Part shown: in pieces, positions 1 to 7,366 of the stretch
Position numbering within the stretch: the stretch's first letter is position 1
Layout: each line of letters begins with the position of its first letter
Origin: G965222505 sp965222505
Lineage (GTDB): Bacteria; Bacteroidota; Rhodothermia; Rhodothermales; DATKEJ01
Length of the DNA stretch: 64,000 nt
NCBI GenBank assembly: GCA_965222505.1
Contig: OZ244956.1
Location: 1,488,001-1,552,000, forward strand
Reading direction: 5' to 3'
Translations under genes and position numbers: made by a program
The notes under the pieces: generated by a model
Database searches by the model: none
What the model was told of the DNA's origin: nothing
The model's input: the letters and a program-made list of their open reading frames with translations, nothing else

Positions 1-2
1 CC

Positions 3-617
3 TACGGAGCAGGTGCCATTGGTGTTCGTACGGCACATAGTTTCGTTTCGGAACTGGAAGAAAGCTTGCCCAAGGAACGCATTCCAGTCGAGGAATTTGC
101 AAAACTTTTGGGCGTATTTTACAAGGAGCAATGGCTGCGTTTGCAAAATACTCAAGGACAAATGACGTTTCTGGTTGGTGGTTTTGACAAAGGCTCTCCT
201 TACGGGAAAACATTTGAAGTTATAATCCCAACACATACAGACCCCATACTCCGCCACGATACTGAGTCCTTTGGAATAACATGGGGAGGTCAACGGGAAG
301 TTGTCGACCGCGTTGTTAAAGGCTATGATTCGCAATTGCTCACGATGGTAGAAGAATCGTTAGATCTCGATCCAACCCAGCTACAAATACTAGAAAAAAA
401 GCTGCAACCGCTGGAACTTGCGATACCAATTCACGCTATGCCCTTGCAAGATTGCGTAGATTTAGCCATCTTTATGGTTCGGACTACAATCGAAGCTCAG
501 CGTCTCACAATTGGGTTGCGCGGATGCGGCGGCCCAATTGATGTAGCTACGATTACCAAGAAAGCGGGGCTGAAATTTGTACAGAGCAAAGAAATTCTTG
601 GGGAACGATATTTTTGA
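3..617 (+). CDS. Proteasome-like (Ntn-hydrolase-like) protein, 5' end outside window
   Basis: The reading frame is open from base 3, so the true start lies before the window and only the C-terminal part (about 204 residues) is seen. Visible features are IGVRTAHSF near the left edge, a central FLVGGFD/YGKTFEV stretch, and a C-terminal block (LRGCGGPIDVATITKKAGL). From memory these resemble proteasome-beta-like Ntn hydrolase relatives. The N-terminal catalytic Thr/Ser region is not in the window, so activity cannot be judged. It is followed immediately by a small gene and a MazF-type toxin in the same direction, which suggests one transcript. The gene is on the plus strand, opposite to the array direction. 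The family call is tentative. Confidence 0.45.
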   Translation, partial: YGAGAIGVRTAHSFVSELEESLPKERIPVEEFAKLLGVFYKEQWLRLQNTQGQMTFLVGGFDKGSPYGKTFEVIIPTHTDPILRHDTESFGITWGGQREVVDRVVKGYDSQLLTMVEESLDLDPTQLQILEKKLQPLELAIPIHAMPLQDCVDLAIFMVRTTIEAQRLTIGLRGCGGPIDVATITKKAGLKFVQSKEILGERYF

Positions 618-625
618 GGTCAATT

Positions 626-880
626 ATGGGTACACAAAAGCAATTTCACGTTAACATCCCTGCTGACCCAAATCTGAGTGCAACATATACAAGCAGTCCG
701 GGTGGTGTTTTTTCGAGGGCAATGGTTTGGCCGTCCTACCAGCCGTTTGTATATCTTCCTCCAAACCCCGAAACAGGACAAGCATCCCTATTTCCTGATG
801 CACAAATCCTTGACGAACTTGAGGCGTGGGATAGTTTAAGTGACGAAGCCCTGCATAATTTTGAATCAGATCTAGATTGA
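626..880 (+). CDS. Small acidic protein, probable antitoxin partner of the MazF-like toxin
   Basis: About 84 residues. ATG at 626 is chosen over a TTG at 614 because the TTG overlaps the previous stop and ATG gives a normal start. The C-terminus is acidic (DELEAWDSLSDEALHNFESDLD), as in antitoxins that neutralise a basic toxin. The gene ends one base before the MazF-like gene, the tight spacing expected of a toxin-antitoxin pair. The first 40 residues are not recognisable as a known DNA-binding fold. The antitoxin role is inferred from position and charge only. Confidence 0.5.
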   Translation: MGTQKQFHVNIPADPNLSATYTSSPGGVFSRAMVWPSYQPFVYLPPNPETGQASLFPDAQILDELEAWDSLSDEALHNFESDLD

Positions 881-881
881 A

Positions 882-1220
882 GTGGCTGTTGGCGATGTAT
901 TCCTCGTAGACATACCATACCCCAAAGGAAATCCTGGCAGAGAACAAGCTGGTACGAGGCCAGCAATAGCTGTACAAGCCTTGGGTGTGCAACAAACGGT
1001 AATTATCGTCCCTGCCACAACGAACCAATCAGCACTAAGGCGACCATTTACTATGCTTGTTTCCCCCTCCAGTCAGAATGGATTTACAAAGGACTCTGTT
1101 CTATTAGTTTTTCAGATGCGTGCAATTGACAGAAAACGTATTATCAAGACCATAGGAACGCTCGAAAAATCTCATATGACAAAACTCAAGTCGATGCTAA
1201 AGTTGATGCTTGATCTTTAG
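882..1220 (+). CDS. MazF/PemK-family endoribonuclease toxin
   Basis: 112 residues, the usual MazF length. The N-terminus reads GDVFLVDIPYPKG..G.EQAGTRPAIAVQ, which matches the conserved MazF/PemK opening (G-D-ltLVd.p...G.Eq.g.RPaiVl). The central NQSALRRPFTM and later DSVLLVFQMRAIDRKRI segments match the second conserved block. The start is a GTG two bases after the upstream stop, so translation is probably coupled to the antitoxin-like gene. The family cleaves mRNA at short sites. In an integron array such modules are known to stabilise neighbouring cassettes. Confidence 0.8.
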   Translation: MAVGDVFLVDIPYPKGNPGREQAGTRPAIAVQALGVQQTVIIVPATTNQSALRRPFTMLVSPSSQNGFTKDSVLLVFQMRAIDRKRIIKTIGTLEKSHMTKLKSMLKLMLDL

Positions 1221-1279
1221 AGGAATGGCGGTGCCGAGCTGCTAAGTCAAAAGTAAAAAATATATAGCACAACACGGGT

Positions 1280-1403
1280 GTATAACGGACCAAGTTCAGG
1301 CGAACTGGGCTGAGGAGAAGGTACAAAATACGCGCACAAAGTCACTCGCCCGGTTTCTGCCTAAACACCTAACGCCCTGGTTCGCCTGAAACGGTTGTTA
1401 TAC
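1280..1403 (-). repeat. attC 1 (S74 adhesin cassette)
   Basis: Minus-strand R'' GTATAAC at the right edge and R' GTTATAC at the left edge. Arms TTCAGGCGAAC-TGGGC and GCCCTGG-TTCGCCTGAA (plus strand) form the imperfect hairpin. Confidence 0.92.
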
Positions 1404-1518
1404 ACCCGATCACTGTTACAAAGGGCATTTCGTGCTATCAGCAGCCGTTGAATAATGATCTTGCCGAAAATTGAAGCTGTTTTCGTACCTTTGTAACTAG
1501 TTGAAATCCATACTCTAA

Positions 1519-1548
1519 TTGACATTGGGAAATATCAGACTGTAACAT
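1519..1548 (+). promoter_or_regulatory. Possible promoter of the S74-type adhesin
   Basis: TTGACA (1519-1524) and TAACAT (1543-1548) are separated by 18 bases, about 90 bases before the adhesin start. This fits a housekeeping-type promoter, but Bacteroidota often use a different -7 motif, so support is weak. Confidence 0.25.
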
Positions 1549-1640
1549 GGTCACCATACCCCCCAGTTTTCAGGTTCACTTCCCCTAAGGCCACACATCG
1601 GAGGCAGTGGCCCATTGGCGATAAACCCATGGAGCACACG

Positions 1641-3146
1641 ATGAACCGATTTTTGATAACCCTTTCCGGCCTCCTGCTTTGCACTACCCTGATCCAGGCC
1701 CAACCGGCAACGATGAGTTACCAAGGCTTTTTGGAATTAGCCGGGGTGCCGGTCGACAGTCCCCAGAACCTGACGTTTTCACTGCACACGGCCCTGGTCG
1801 GTGGCACACCAGTGTGGACCGAAACCCAGAACGCGGTGCCTGTCTCGGGGGGCATCTATCATGTCGAGCTAGGCAGTGTAACCACACTCGAAGGGATTGA
1901 TTTCAACCAGGCCCTGTGGTTAGAAGTCGAAGTTGGTGGCACCCCGCTTACGCCCCGGACGCAGCTCCAGGGGGTGCCCTATGCGCACACGCTCCAGGTG
2001 CCGGCTACGCTGAGCGGGTCTACCATTACAGTATTAGGTTCGATCAACACTTCGCCAACCGGCGGCACCTTCGGCATCTGGGGACAGAGTACTTCAACTG
2101 CTGGTACCGGGGTCTTTGGACGGGCTTCGGCGACAACCGGTTTCTCCTACGGTGTCCGTGGAGAAAGCTTTTCGAGCGATGGCCGGGGAGTCTATGGGCA
2201 GGCTACAGCGCTAACGGGCGAAACCTACGGCGTCTGGGGACGGAGCTTATCGACCAATGGCCGGGGGGTCTATGGACAGGCTGCCACAGCAACCGGCCTC
2301 TCCCACGGTGTCCATGGAGAGAGCAGTTCGACTAGTGGCCGGGGGGTCTATGGACGGGCTTCGGCGACAACCGGCTTCTCCCGCGGTGTCCATGGAGAGA
2401 GCAGTTCGACCAATGGTACTGGGGTCTTTGGACAGGCTACGGCGGGGACCGGGAACACCACCTACGGTGTCTTTGGAGTGGTCACTTCCGCTGATGGATA
2501 TGCGGGCTACTTCACCAACGGCAATGGCGTCTATGCCCGAGGCCATGACAACAACAAAGCCGACCTCATCCTCGGTGGACACGGGAGTAGCCATAGCAAT
2601 GACGATGGCCGCATCTTCTCCGATCCCGCTTATGCAAGTAGCGATATCTGGCTGCATAGCAATGATGCCGTCGTCGTCAAACTTAACAGCGACGGCAATA
2701 GCGAAAATGCCGATTTTATCATCATGGACAAAGATAACACCACCATCTTCAATGTAAATCAAGACGGTACGGTCACCATGACCAACGATGTTATCGTCGG
2801 CGGCACCACGGTCCACACCAGTGACCGCAACCGCAAGGAGGCCTTTGAAGCCGTAGATGTAGCCGCCCTGCTAGAGGAAGTCGCCCGTCTTCCGGTGCAG
2901 CGTTGGCAGTACAAGGGGCAAACGATCCGGCACCTGGGGCCGACGGCGCAAGATTTCTATGCCGCTTTCGGCATTGGTCACAATGAAACGACGATAGCCT
3001 CAGTCGATGCCGATGGGGTGGCCCTGGCCGCCATTCAAGGGCTTTACCATGAGAACAGGCAGCTACGCTCAACCCTTGAGGACTTGATCAAACGCATCGA
3101 AGGGCTTGAACGGGAGAGCGAATGTAAAGCTGATGATTCTCAATGA
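1641..3146 (+). CDS. Secreted repeat adhesin with C-terminal endosialidase-chaperone (S74-like) domain
   Basis: 501 residues from ATG 1641. An ATG at 1629 is also possible, but the signal peptide starts best at MNRFLITL. Residues 1-20 form a signal peptide ending AQA/Q. The N-terminal 100 residues share a pattern with the adhesin at 54225 (SYQG, WTETQ, LGSVTTL, PYA). A middle region of about 150 residues carries tandem repeats of the form GVYGQATATTG-YGVHGESSSTNGRG. The C-terminus (DRNRKEAFEAVD..ALLEEVARLPVQRWQYK) matches the intramolecular chaperone domain of endosialidase-type tail proteins, followed by a coiled-coil end. This architecture is typical of trimeric surface fibres in Bacteroidota. 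The gene lies on the plus strand inside an array that runs the other way, so it needs its own promoter. Confidence 0.75.
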   Translation: MNRFLITLSGLLLCTTLIQAQPATMSYQGFLELAGVPVDSPQNLTFSLHTALVGGTPVWTETQNAVPVSGGIYHVELGSVTTLEGIDFNQALWLEVEVGGTPLTPRTQLQGVPYAHTLQVPATLSGSTITVLGSINTSPTGGTFGIWGQSTSTAGTGVFGRASATTGFSYGVRGESFSSDGRGVYGQATALTGETYGVWGRSLSTNGRGVYGQAATATGLSHGVHGESSSTSGRGVYGRASATTGFSRGVHGESSSTNGTGVFGQATAGTGNTTYGVFGVVTSADGYAGYFTNGNGVYARGHDNNKADLILGGHGSSHSNDDGRIFSDPAYASSDIWLHSNDAVVVKLNSDGNSENADFIIMDKDNTTIFNVNQDGTVTMTNDVIVGGTTVHTSDRNRKEAFEAVDVAALLEEVARLPVQRWQYKGQTIRHLGPTAQDFYAAFGIGHNETTIASVDADGVALAAIQGLYHENRQLRSTLEDLIKRIEGLERESECKADDSQ

Positions 3147-3207
3147 AAGCAGAGTAATGTCGATCACCGGAGTTTTTTCTCAGAACAGATTAACAGCGCG
3201 ACCGGGG

Positions 3208-3331
3208 GTATAACGGCCCCAGTTCAGGCGCGCAGGGCTAACGGCACAAGATAGCCAATGGCTGGAAAACACACCCGGCCAACAAAGTCAAAACCCCCAA
3301 CGCCCGGCGTCGCCTGGAACGGTTGTTATGC
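3208..3331 (-). repeat. attC 2 (T9SS-protein cassette)
   Basis: R'' GCATAAC, R' GTTATAC; left arm TTCAGGCGCGC. Confidence 0.92.
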
Positions 3332-3337
3332 CTCCCT

Positions 3338-4255
3338 CTACCGCGAACGTACAAACTTGCCAAGCATCCACCCCTCTGATCCATTCACGAGACGCATTAC
3401 ATATACACCCGGCACAAGTCCTGCTACGTCCAACTCGACTTCTTGCACCCCTGCTTCCCGATACCCCAACTCCGACTCATATACCCGACGACCAAGTAGA
3501 TCGTACACTGCCACTTTCACCTGCTCGGGGACGGACAAGCCGAAACCGACCATAAGCACTCCGTACGTGGGGTTGGGATAAACCAAGACTTTACCAAAAG
3601 ACGAGCGAGGCTTCTGCACAGGTTCCAAAGACACAAATATTACCCGCTCTCCATATTCTCTGTCACCAACTCTAGCATAGACCAAATACGTAAACTCTCG
3701 ACCATCTCCCTCCCGGTCTTGACCAACTATACCTATGCCGTGTGCAAATGTAATGCCTGTAATTTCAACGCCAAAGGTCTTGTAACGAGGCTCGGTAAGC
3801 AGATCTAATGAACCCGGTGGAAGGGGCACTACTTCAGAGCTAACCAACCATCCCTCTTCGTTAACCGTATTAAACGGCGCATCGATGTCACAGAAGCTAC
3901 GCCAACAGATCTCGCGCCAAGTGCCATCGGCGAATCTTGCATACTCCACCACCCCAGCCGAGGCAGAATCATATCGGACATAGTTACTCCTGAGCCTGGA
4001 AAAAAAGTCGCTACTGATTACAAAATATGATCCATCCAGGGTATCGCCTTCGACTTTGATAAGGCTGTGGGAGATGTAGGTGCTGTCATAGGGCCACGGG
4101 GTGCGCTCAGTCGTGTAATGCCACTCATTGTTGATTTCGAGGGGGAAATAGCCCCGCCAGTCAAGCGTGTCGACCACAGGTGGTCCTAGCTGTGCCTGAA
4201 CCAGCGAAGGAAGGCCAAGAGATATGATCAGAAGAAAGTAGCGCACTGCAATCAA
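3338..4255 (-). CDS. Secreted protein with T9SS type-A sorting domain
   Basis: 305 residues. The ORF opens at TTG 4255 and a GTG three codons later is equally possible. Residues 1-21 form a signal peptide (FLLIISLGLPSLVQAQ). The middle (about 30-220) is unrecognised and rich in aromatic residues. The last 85 residues are a classic type IX secretion C-terminal domain: VYPNPT.G, KVAVYDLLGRRV, G.QEVELDVAGLVPGVYVMRL, then a basic end. It should be exported through T9SS and anchored or released at the surface. The cassette starts at 4269 and ends in attC 2, and the gene is in the canonical orientation. It is the clearest taxonomic marker in the window. Confidence 0.8.
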   Translation of the reverse strand: MIAVRYFLLIISLGLPSLVQAQLGPPVVDTLDWRGYFPLEINNEWHYTTERTPWPYDSTYISHSLIKVEGDTLDGSYFVISSDFFSRLRSNYVRYDSASAGVVEYARFADGTWREICWRSFCDIDAPFNTVNEEGWLVSSEVVPLPPGSLDLLTEPRYKTFGVEITGITFAHGIGIVGQDREGDGREFTYLVYARVGDREYGERVIFVSLEPVQKPRSSFGKVLVYPNPTYGVLMVGFGLSVPEQVKVAVYDLLGRRVYESELGYREAGVQEVELDVAGLVPGVYVMRLVNGSEGWMLGKFVRSR

Positions 4256-4262
4256 TCAGGAG

Positions 4263-4385
4263 GCATAACGGCCCAAGTTCAGGCGCACAGGGCAAATAGC
4301 ACACAGGTCAACAACGGCTGAAAAACACACCTGCCGAAAACGGCAATTCCCCAACACCCTGGGTCGCCTGGTACGGTTGTTATAC
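4263..4385 (-). repeat. attC 3 (RM cassette)
   Basis: R'' GTATAAC, R' GTTATGC; left arm TTCAGGCGCAC. The central right arm reads AACACCCTGG instead of the usual AACGCCCTGG. Confidence 0.92.
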
Positions 4386-4412
4386 GCCGCCCGAGCACAA
4401 CGCAAGCCAATA

Positions 4413-5477
4413 CTAATCCCTAACTGTGGCTTTAGGCAGCAGTTTAAGCGCATCACCAGCACCATTATACAGTGGCAGACCTAGAAGGTTATAAGTTTGA
4501 CAATGCGTTGGATGAGGGTACTGGAAATAATGCAAGTTTTTAGCAGCTACGAAAAAAAGCCGCCTTCTTTTTTGAGGCGTCCCGTAGTCTGCAGCCATAA
4601 GCTCTCTGTGTGTAACTTCATATCCTATCTCGTCGAAAGACCTATAGATCTCCTCAATCATGTTTGCAGATTTTACTTGAGCCAATCCGTACACATTTTC
4701 CATTACTACAACTTCAGGCTCCAGGCAATCTATGTGCCTGATAAAGTCTCTATAGAGTATTCCTAGTGGATCTTTCGTTGCTTTTTGCTTTCCGGCTACA
4801 CTAAATGGCTGGCAAGGTGGTCCCCCTATGACTACATCAGGATTTGAGCCGATGATATCGCGAACTGTTTCCGGATTTAACTGCGAAATATCAGCCCTAT
4901 GAAAGTTCCACTGAGGTCGATTATACACGACGGTCGCCTCAGTCCACTGTTCTATATCGGTCGTGAAGCAGGTTTCAAATTGAATTACTGAGTTCGAGGC
5001 TTTTTCAAAGCCTAAATCAAGCCCACCTGCGCCTGTGAAGTACGAAGCAATTTTAACCTTACCACCTCGATTTAATCTCTTGAAATAATTAGCTACCTCC
5101 TTCGCAATAGCACTAGCAAGCCTAACAGGTACAGCATTCCCGATCTGCTTCTGGATCTGACCTAAAGTACCTTTGAACTCAAAGTCGATAGGGAAATCTT
5201 GCAGAACTGCTGCCTCCCTAGGAGTGATATAGCGGTTCTCAGTCGGATGAACAAACTTGTTGAAGATATAGGCAGTTACAGTCAGTGAAGGCTTTTTGTC
5301 TTCCAACCTGAGCAATCTTAGATTAGGCCCACCTGTCTTTTTTGCGCCCGTTCTCACGAAACTCTTGTGCTGCAAGTGAGCTGGCAAATCGCCCATCTTT
5401 CCTCCGGGAGGTAAATGCACCATCCTCTCAAGGACAATGCCAGTATACTCTCTTGTCTCGTGATTGGGTATGTTCAT
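4413..5477 (-). CDS. Circularly permuted C5-cytosine DNA methyltransferase
   Basis: 354 residues. The conserved motifs appear in an unusual order. Motif IX (ITPREAAVLQDFP, about 84-96) and motif X (QIGNAVP, 111-117) come first. Then come motif I (FTGAGGLDLGFE, 147-158), motif IV with the catalytic Cys (GGPPCQPFS, 218-226), motif VI (MENV, about 259-262) and motif VIII (QKRRRLFF, about 305). Residues 1-80 would hold the end of the target-recognition region. In ordinary enzymes motif I is N-terminal and IX-X are C-terminal, so this is a permuted enzyme of the M.BssHII kind. The start overlaps the stop of the upstream restriction gene by 4 bases, indicating coupled translation. Confidence 0.85.
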   Translation of the reverse strand: MNIPNHETREYTGIVLERMVHLPPGGKMGDLPAHLQHKSFVRTGAKKTGGPNLRLLRLEDKKPSLTVTAYIFNKFVHPTENRYITPREAAVLQDFPIDFEFKGTLGQIQKQIGNAVPVRLASAIAKEVANYFKRLNRGGKVKIASYFTGAGGLDLGFEKASNSVIQFETCFTTDIEQWTEATVVYNRPQWNFHRADISQLNPETVRDIIGSNPDVVIGGPPCQPFSVAGKQKATKDPLGILYRDFIRHIDCLEPEVVVMENVYGLAQVKSANMIEEIYRSFDEIGYEVTHRELMAADYGTPQKRRRLFFVAAKNLHYFQYPHPTHCQTYNLLGLPLYNGAGDALKLLPKATVRD

Positions 5478-6688
5478 AGCTTAATATTTCGCAAAACAGG
5501 TTCTTCGAGGGTAATTATGAAGTCGAAAACTCGTCGAAGTTGATCTGCGGTTAGCACTTCTTGGCCTTCCATCTCAACTATATCTTCCTCCAATCCCCAG
5601 AACATGTTTTGAAAAGGCATGATATACTCCGTCCCATGCCTGTATGCTGGTAAATTGGAGATTATAGCGGTCTTGATATTCGGATCAGCTTTGGCGAGAG
5701 TTCCGATTTTAAGGGTCTGGTATATACCCTTCTTAATATCGTCGGTTCTGTCCATTCCTACGCTAGTTTTGCTATCGCTTATAGATTCTTTTCTAGGCCA
5801 GTTATCTATATCCTTAGCAGCTTTTGGCGGATGCCCACTTGCATTAGCTAAGAAATACATTCGGTTTGTCCTATCCTTCTTGGTATATGCCTCTCTAGCC
5901 GAGAGCCAATCGTTGATACATCCTGATATGACAGCTTGGTTAGCAGGATCTATGAGGAAATCTACGAGTGGCTTGAAGGGCCACAAATCGCTACCAACCT
6001 TGCCCAGAGGCATCGTTTCGTCATTGTGTAAGTATATTGCTGATTCGCAATATCGAAGCTGAGATTGAGTAATGACCAACTTATTATGATTTCCAGAAAT
6101 ACACCCTTCATCTACTTGAAAAACGAAAGGGTAGGTAAGAAGTGGTGCAGACTTAACTTCAGCAAGTATCACAGTCCGGTTGTTGTGTATGAGAATAGCA
6201 TCCGCTGTTTCAATACCGCCAATTGCTAGAACCTCTTCAAGTTTTGGGTATAGTCTTTCAATAAAGCGAAGTATGATCTCGCTGCTCAGCTTCCCTAGCG
6301 CACCCGATTGAGGCTTAACCGCTTTCTGATACGTCCATAAGTTTTGGGACACGTAACATGGAGAGCATAGGTTTACAAAACCCATATGAGAATTGTACTT
6401 GCCGGGACAGTTATTACAGCTTTCGATATGTTTTTCGAGACCGGATGCGGCATCCAAATACGCCGCTGACATAACCAAGTCGAAGCAGAAAGCCTGCACA
6501 TGGGAGTCTTTCCCTAGAAGCCATGACAACAATCTATCTATTTCACCTCTCCATGGGTAATCCTGTAATGGTTCTCTTCCTCTATTCCTGATGCCGGAAA
6601 TATCCAATGCCATATTTAGCCACCAATTGCCTGGTAAATGATCTAAATGCTGAAAGAAAAGCCATTTATGCATTCGCACAAAAAGCAT
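5474..6688 (-). CDS. Probable type II restriction endonuclease (PD-(D/E)XK)
   Basis: 404 residues. A candidate nuclease core is visible at D163 (ETADAILI) and E177-V-K179 (ILAEVKSA), which fits the D-(X)n-E-X-K arrangement. Four cysteines at about 91, 94, 108 and 111 (CNNC..CSPC) suggest a structural zinc site just before the core. The gene directly precedes the permuted cytosine methyltransferase with a 4-base overlap, so the pair reads as one RM operon in canonical cassette orientation. The exact restriction subfamily is not recognised and the specificity is unknown. ATG 6688 is used as the start, and MHKWLF a few codons in is an alternative. Confidence 0.7.
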   Translation of the reverse strand: MLFVRMHKWLFFQHLDHLPGNWWLNMALDISGIRNRGREPLQDYPWRGEIDRLLSWLLGKDSHVQAFCFDLVMSAAYLDAASGLEKHIESCNNCPGKYNSHMGFVNLCSPCYVSQNLWTYQKAVKPQSGALGKLSSEIILRFIERLYPKLEEVLAIGGIETADAILIHNNRTVILAEVKSAPLLTYPFVFQVDEGCISGNHNKLVITQSQLRYCESAIYLHNDETMPLGKVGSDLWPFKPLVDFLIDPANQAVISGCINDWLSAREAYTKKDRTNRMYFLANASGHPPKAAKDIDNWPRKESISDSKTSVGMDRTDDIKKGIYQTLKIGTLAKADPNIKTAIISNLPAYRHGTEYIMPFQNMFWGLEEDIVEMEGQEVLTADQLRRVFDFIITLEEPVLRNIKL

Positions 6689-6702
6689 ATTTGGCCCTCA
6701 AA

Positions 6703-6755
6703 TCAGGGTAATTTAGGGGCAAAGTAAGTAGACCTGACAAACGACTTTACCCTGA
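6703..6755 (-). promoter_or_regulatory. Inverted repeat upstream of the RM operon
   Basis: TCAGGGTAA (6703-6711) and its exact complement TTACCCTGA (6747-6755) flank 35 bases, 15 to 67 bases before the restriction gene start. It could be a control site or a 5'-UTR stem that delays nuclease expression. No controller gene is present. Confidence 0.35.
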
Positions 6756-6840
6756 ACTCGACATTTAAGTTATCGTGTTTTCACGAACATACAATAGTAA
6801 TAGGTAGCTAGACCCGAATAAATTAGTCTGTTTAGTAGGC

Positions 6841-6965
6841 GTATAACGGACCAAGTTCAGACGCACAGGGCTGAGGGCACACCTTGAGCGTCGCGCAGAA
6901 AGTCACCCGCACGAAGTCGCAAGTTAAACAACAACGCCCTGCGTCGCCTGGAACGGTTGTTATGT
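6841..6965 (-). repeat. attC 4 (B1 cassette)
   Basis: R'' ACATAAC, R' GTTATAC; left arm TTCAGACGCAC. Inside the R' box it matches attC 36, which also belongs to a family-B cassette. Confidence 0.92.
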
Positions 6966-7222
6966 GGCCTAAGACAGACGCGACACGAAACTTACCAAGA
7001 TACCACAGCTATATCCAACCGGCACCCCTTCAAGGCCAAACCGCCGCATGGCGAGATGACGAGACAGACGGCTCTGGGGACAACAGGCCCAATGCCGACC
7101 GGCACCTGATCAAAGACCACCCTGGGCCGGCGAGGCCGTCAAGACGGCCCACCCAACCGAAGCCGCAACACATGGCTCAGGCAAGCAAAACACCAATGCC
7201 GATTCCAAGCGGATGGCGTGCC
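6966..7222 (-). repeat. Family-B ORF-less cassette body, B1
   Basis: About 257 bp. Begins GTGGCCTAAGAC and ends GCGTGCCAC, so its two ends are complementary. Contains the stem GGGCCG..CGGCCC with GGCCGTCAAGACGGCC inside it. Confidence 0.85.
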
Positions 7223-7348
7223 ACATAACGGACAAAGTTCAGCCGACCGGGGCTGAGGGCACATCACTAAAATACTGTACAAAGTCGCACGCTCCCAGTC
7301 GCCAGCGCCGAACCCAACGCCCTGGGTCGGCTGGAACGGTTGTTATGT
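7223..7348 (-). repeat. attC 5 (LRR protein 1 cassette)
   Basis: R'' ACATAAC, R' GTTATGT; left arm TTCAGCCGACC. Confidence 0.92.
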
Positions 7349-7366
7349 GGCCCCAAGCCGGAGTGG

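Noticed and set aside
2247..2816. 189-residue minus-strand ORF inside the first S74 adhesin
   Set aside because: It is an antisense shadow of the repeat region of the adhesin.
4413..5477. Frameshifted or truncated methyltransferase
   Set aside because: All motifs are present in one frame in permuted order, and the N-terminal part carries intact motifs IX and X, so it is a permuted enzyme and not a broken one.
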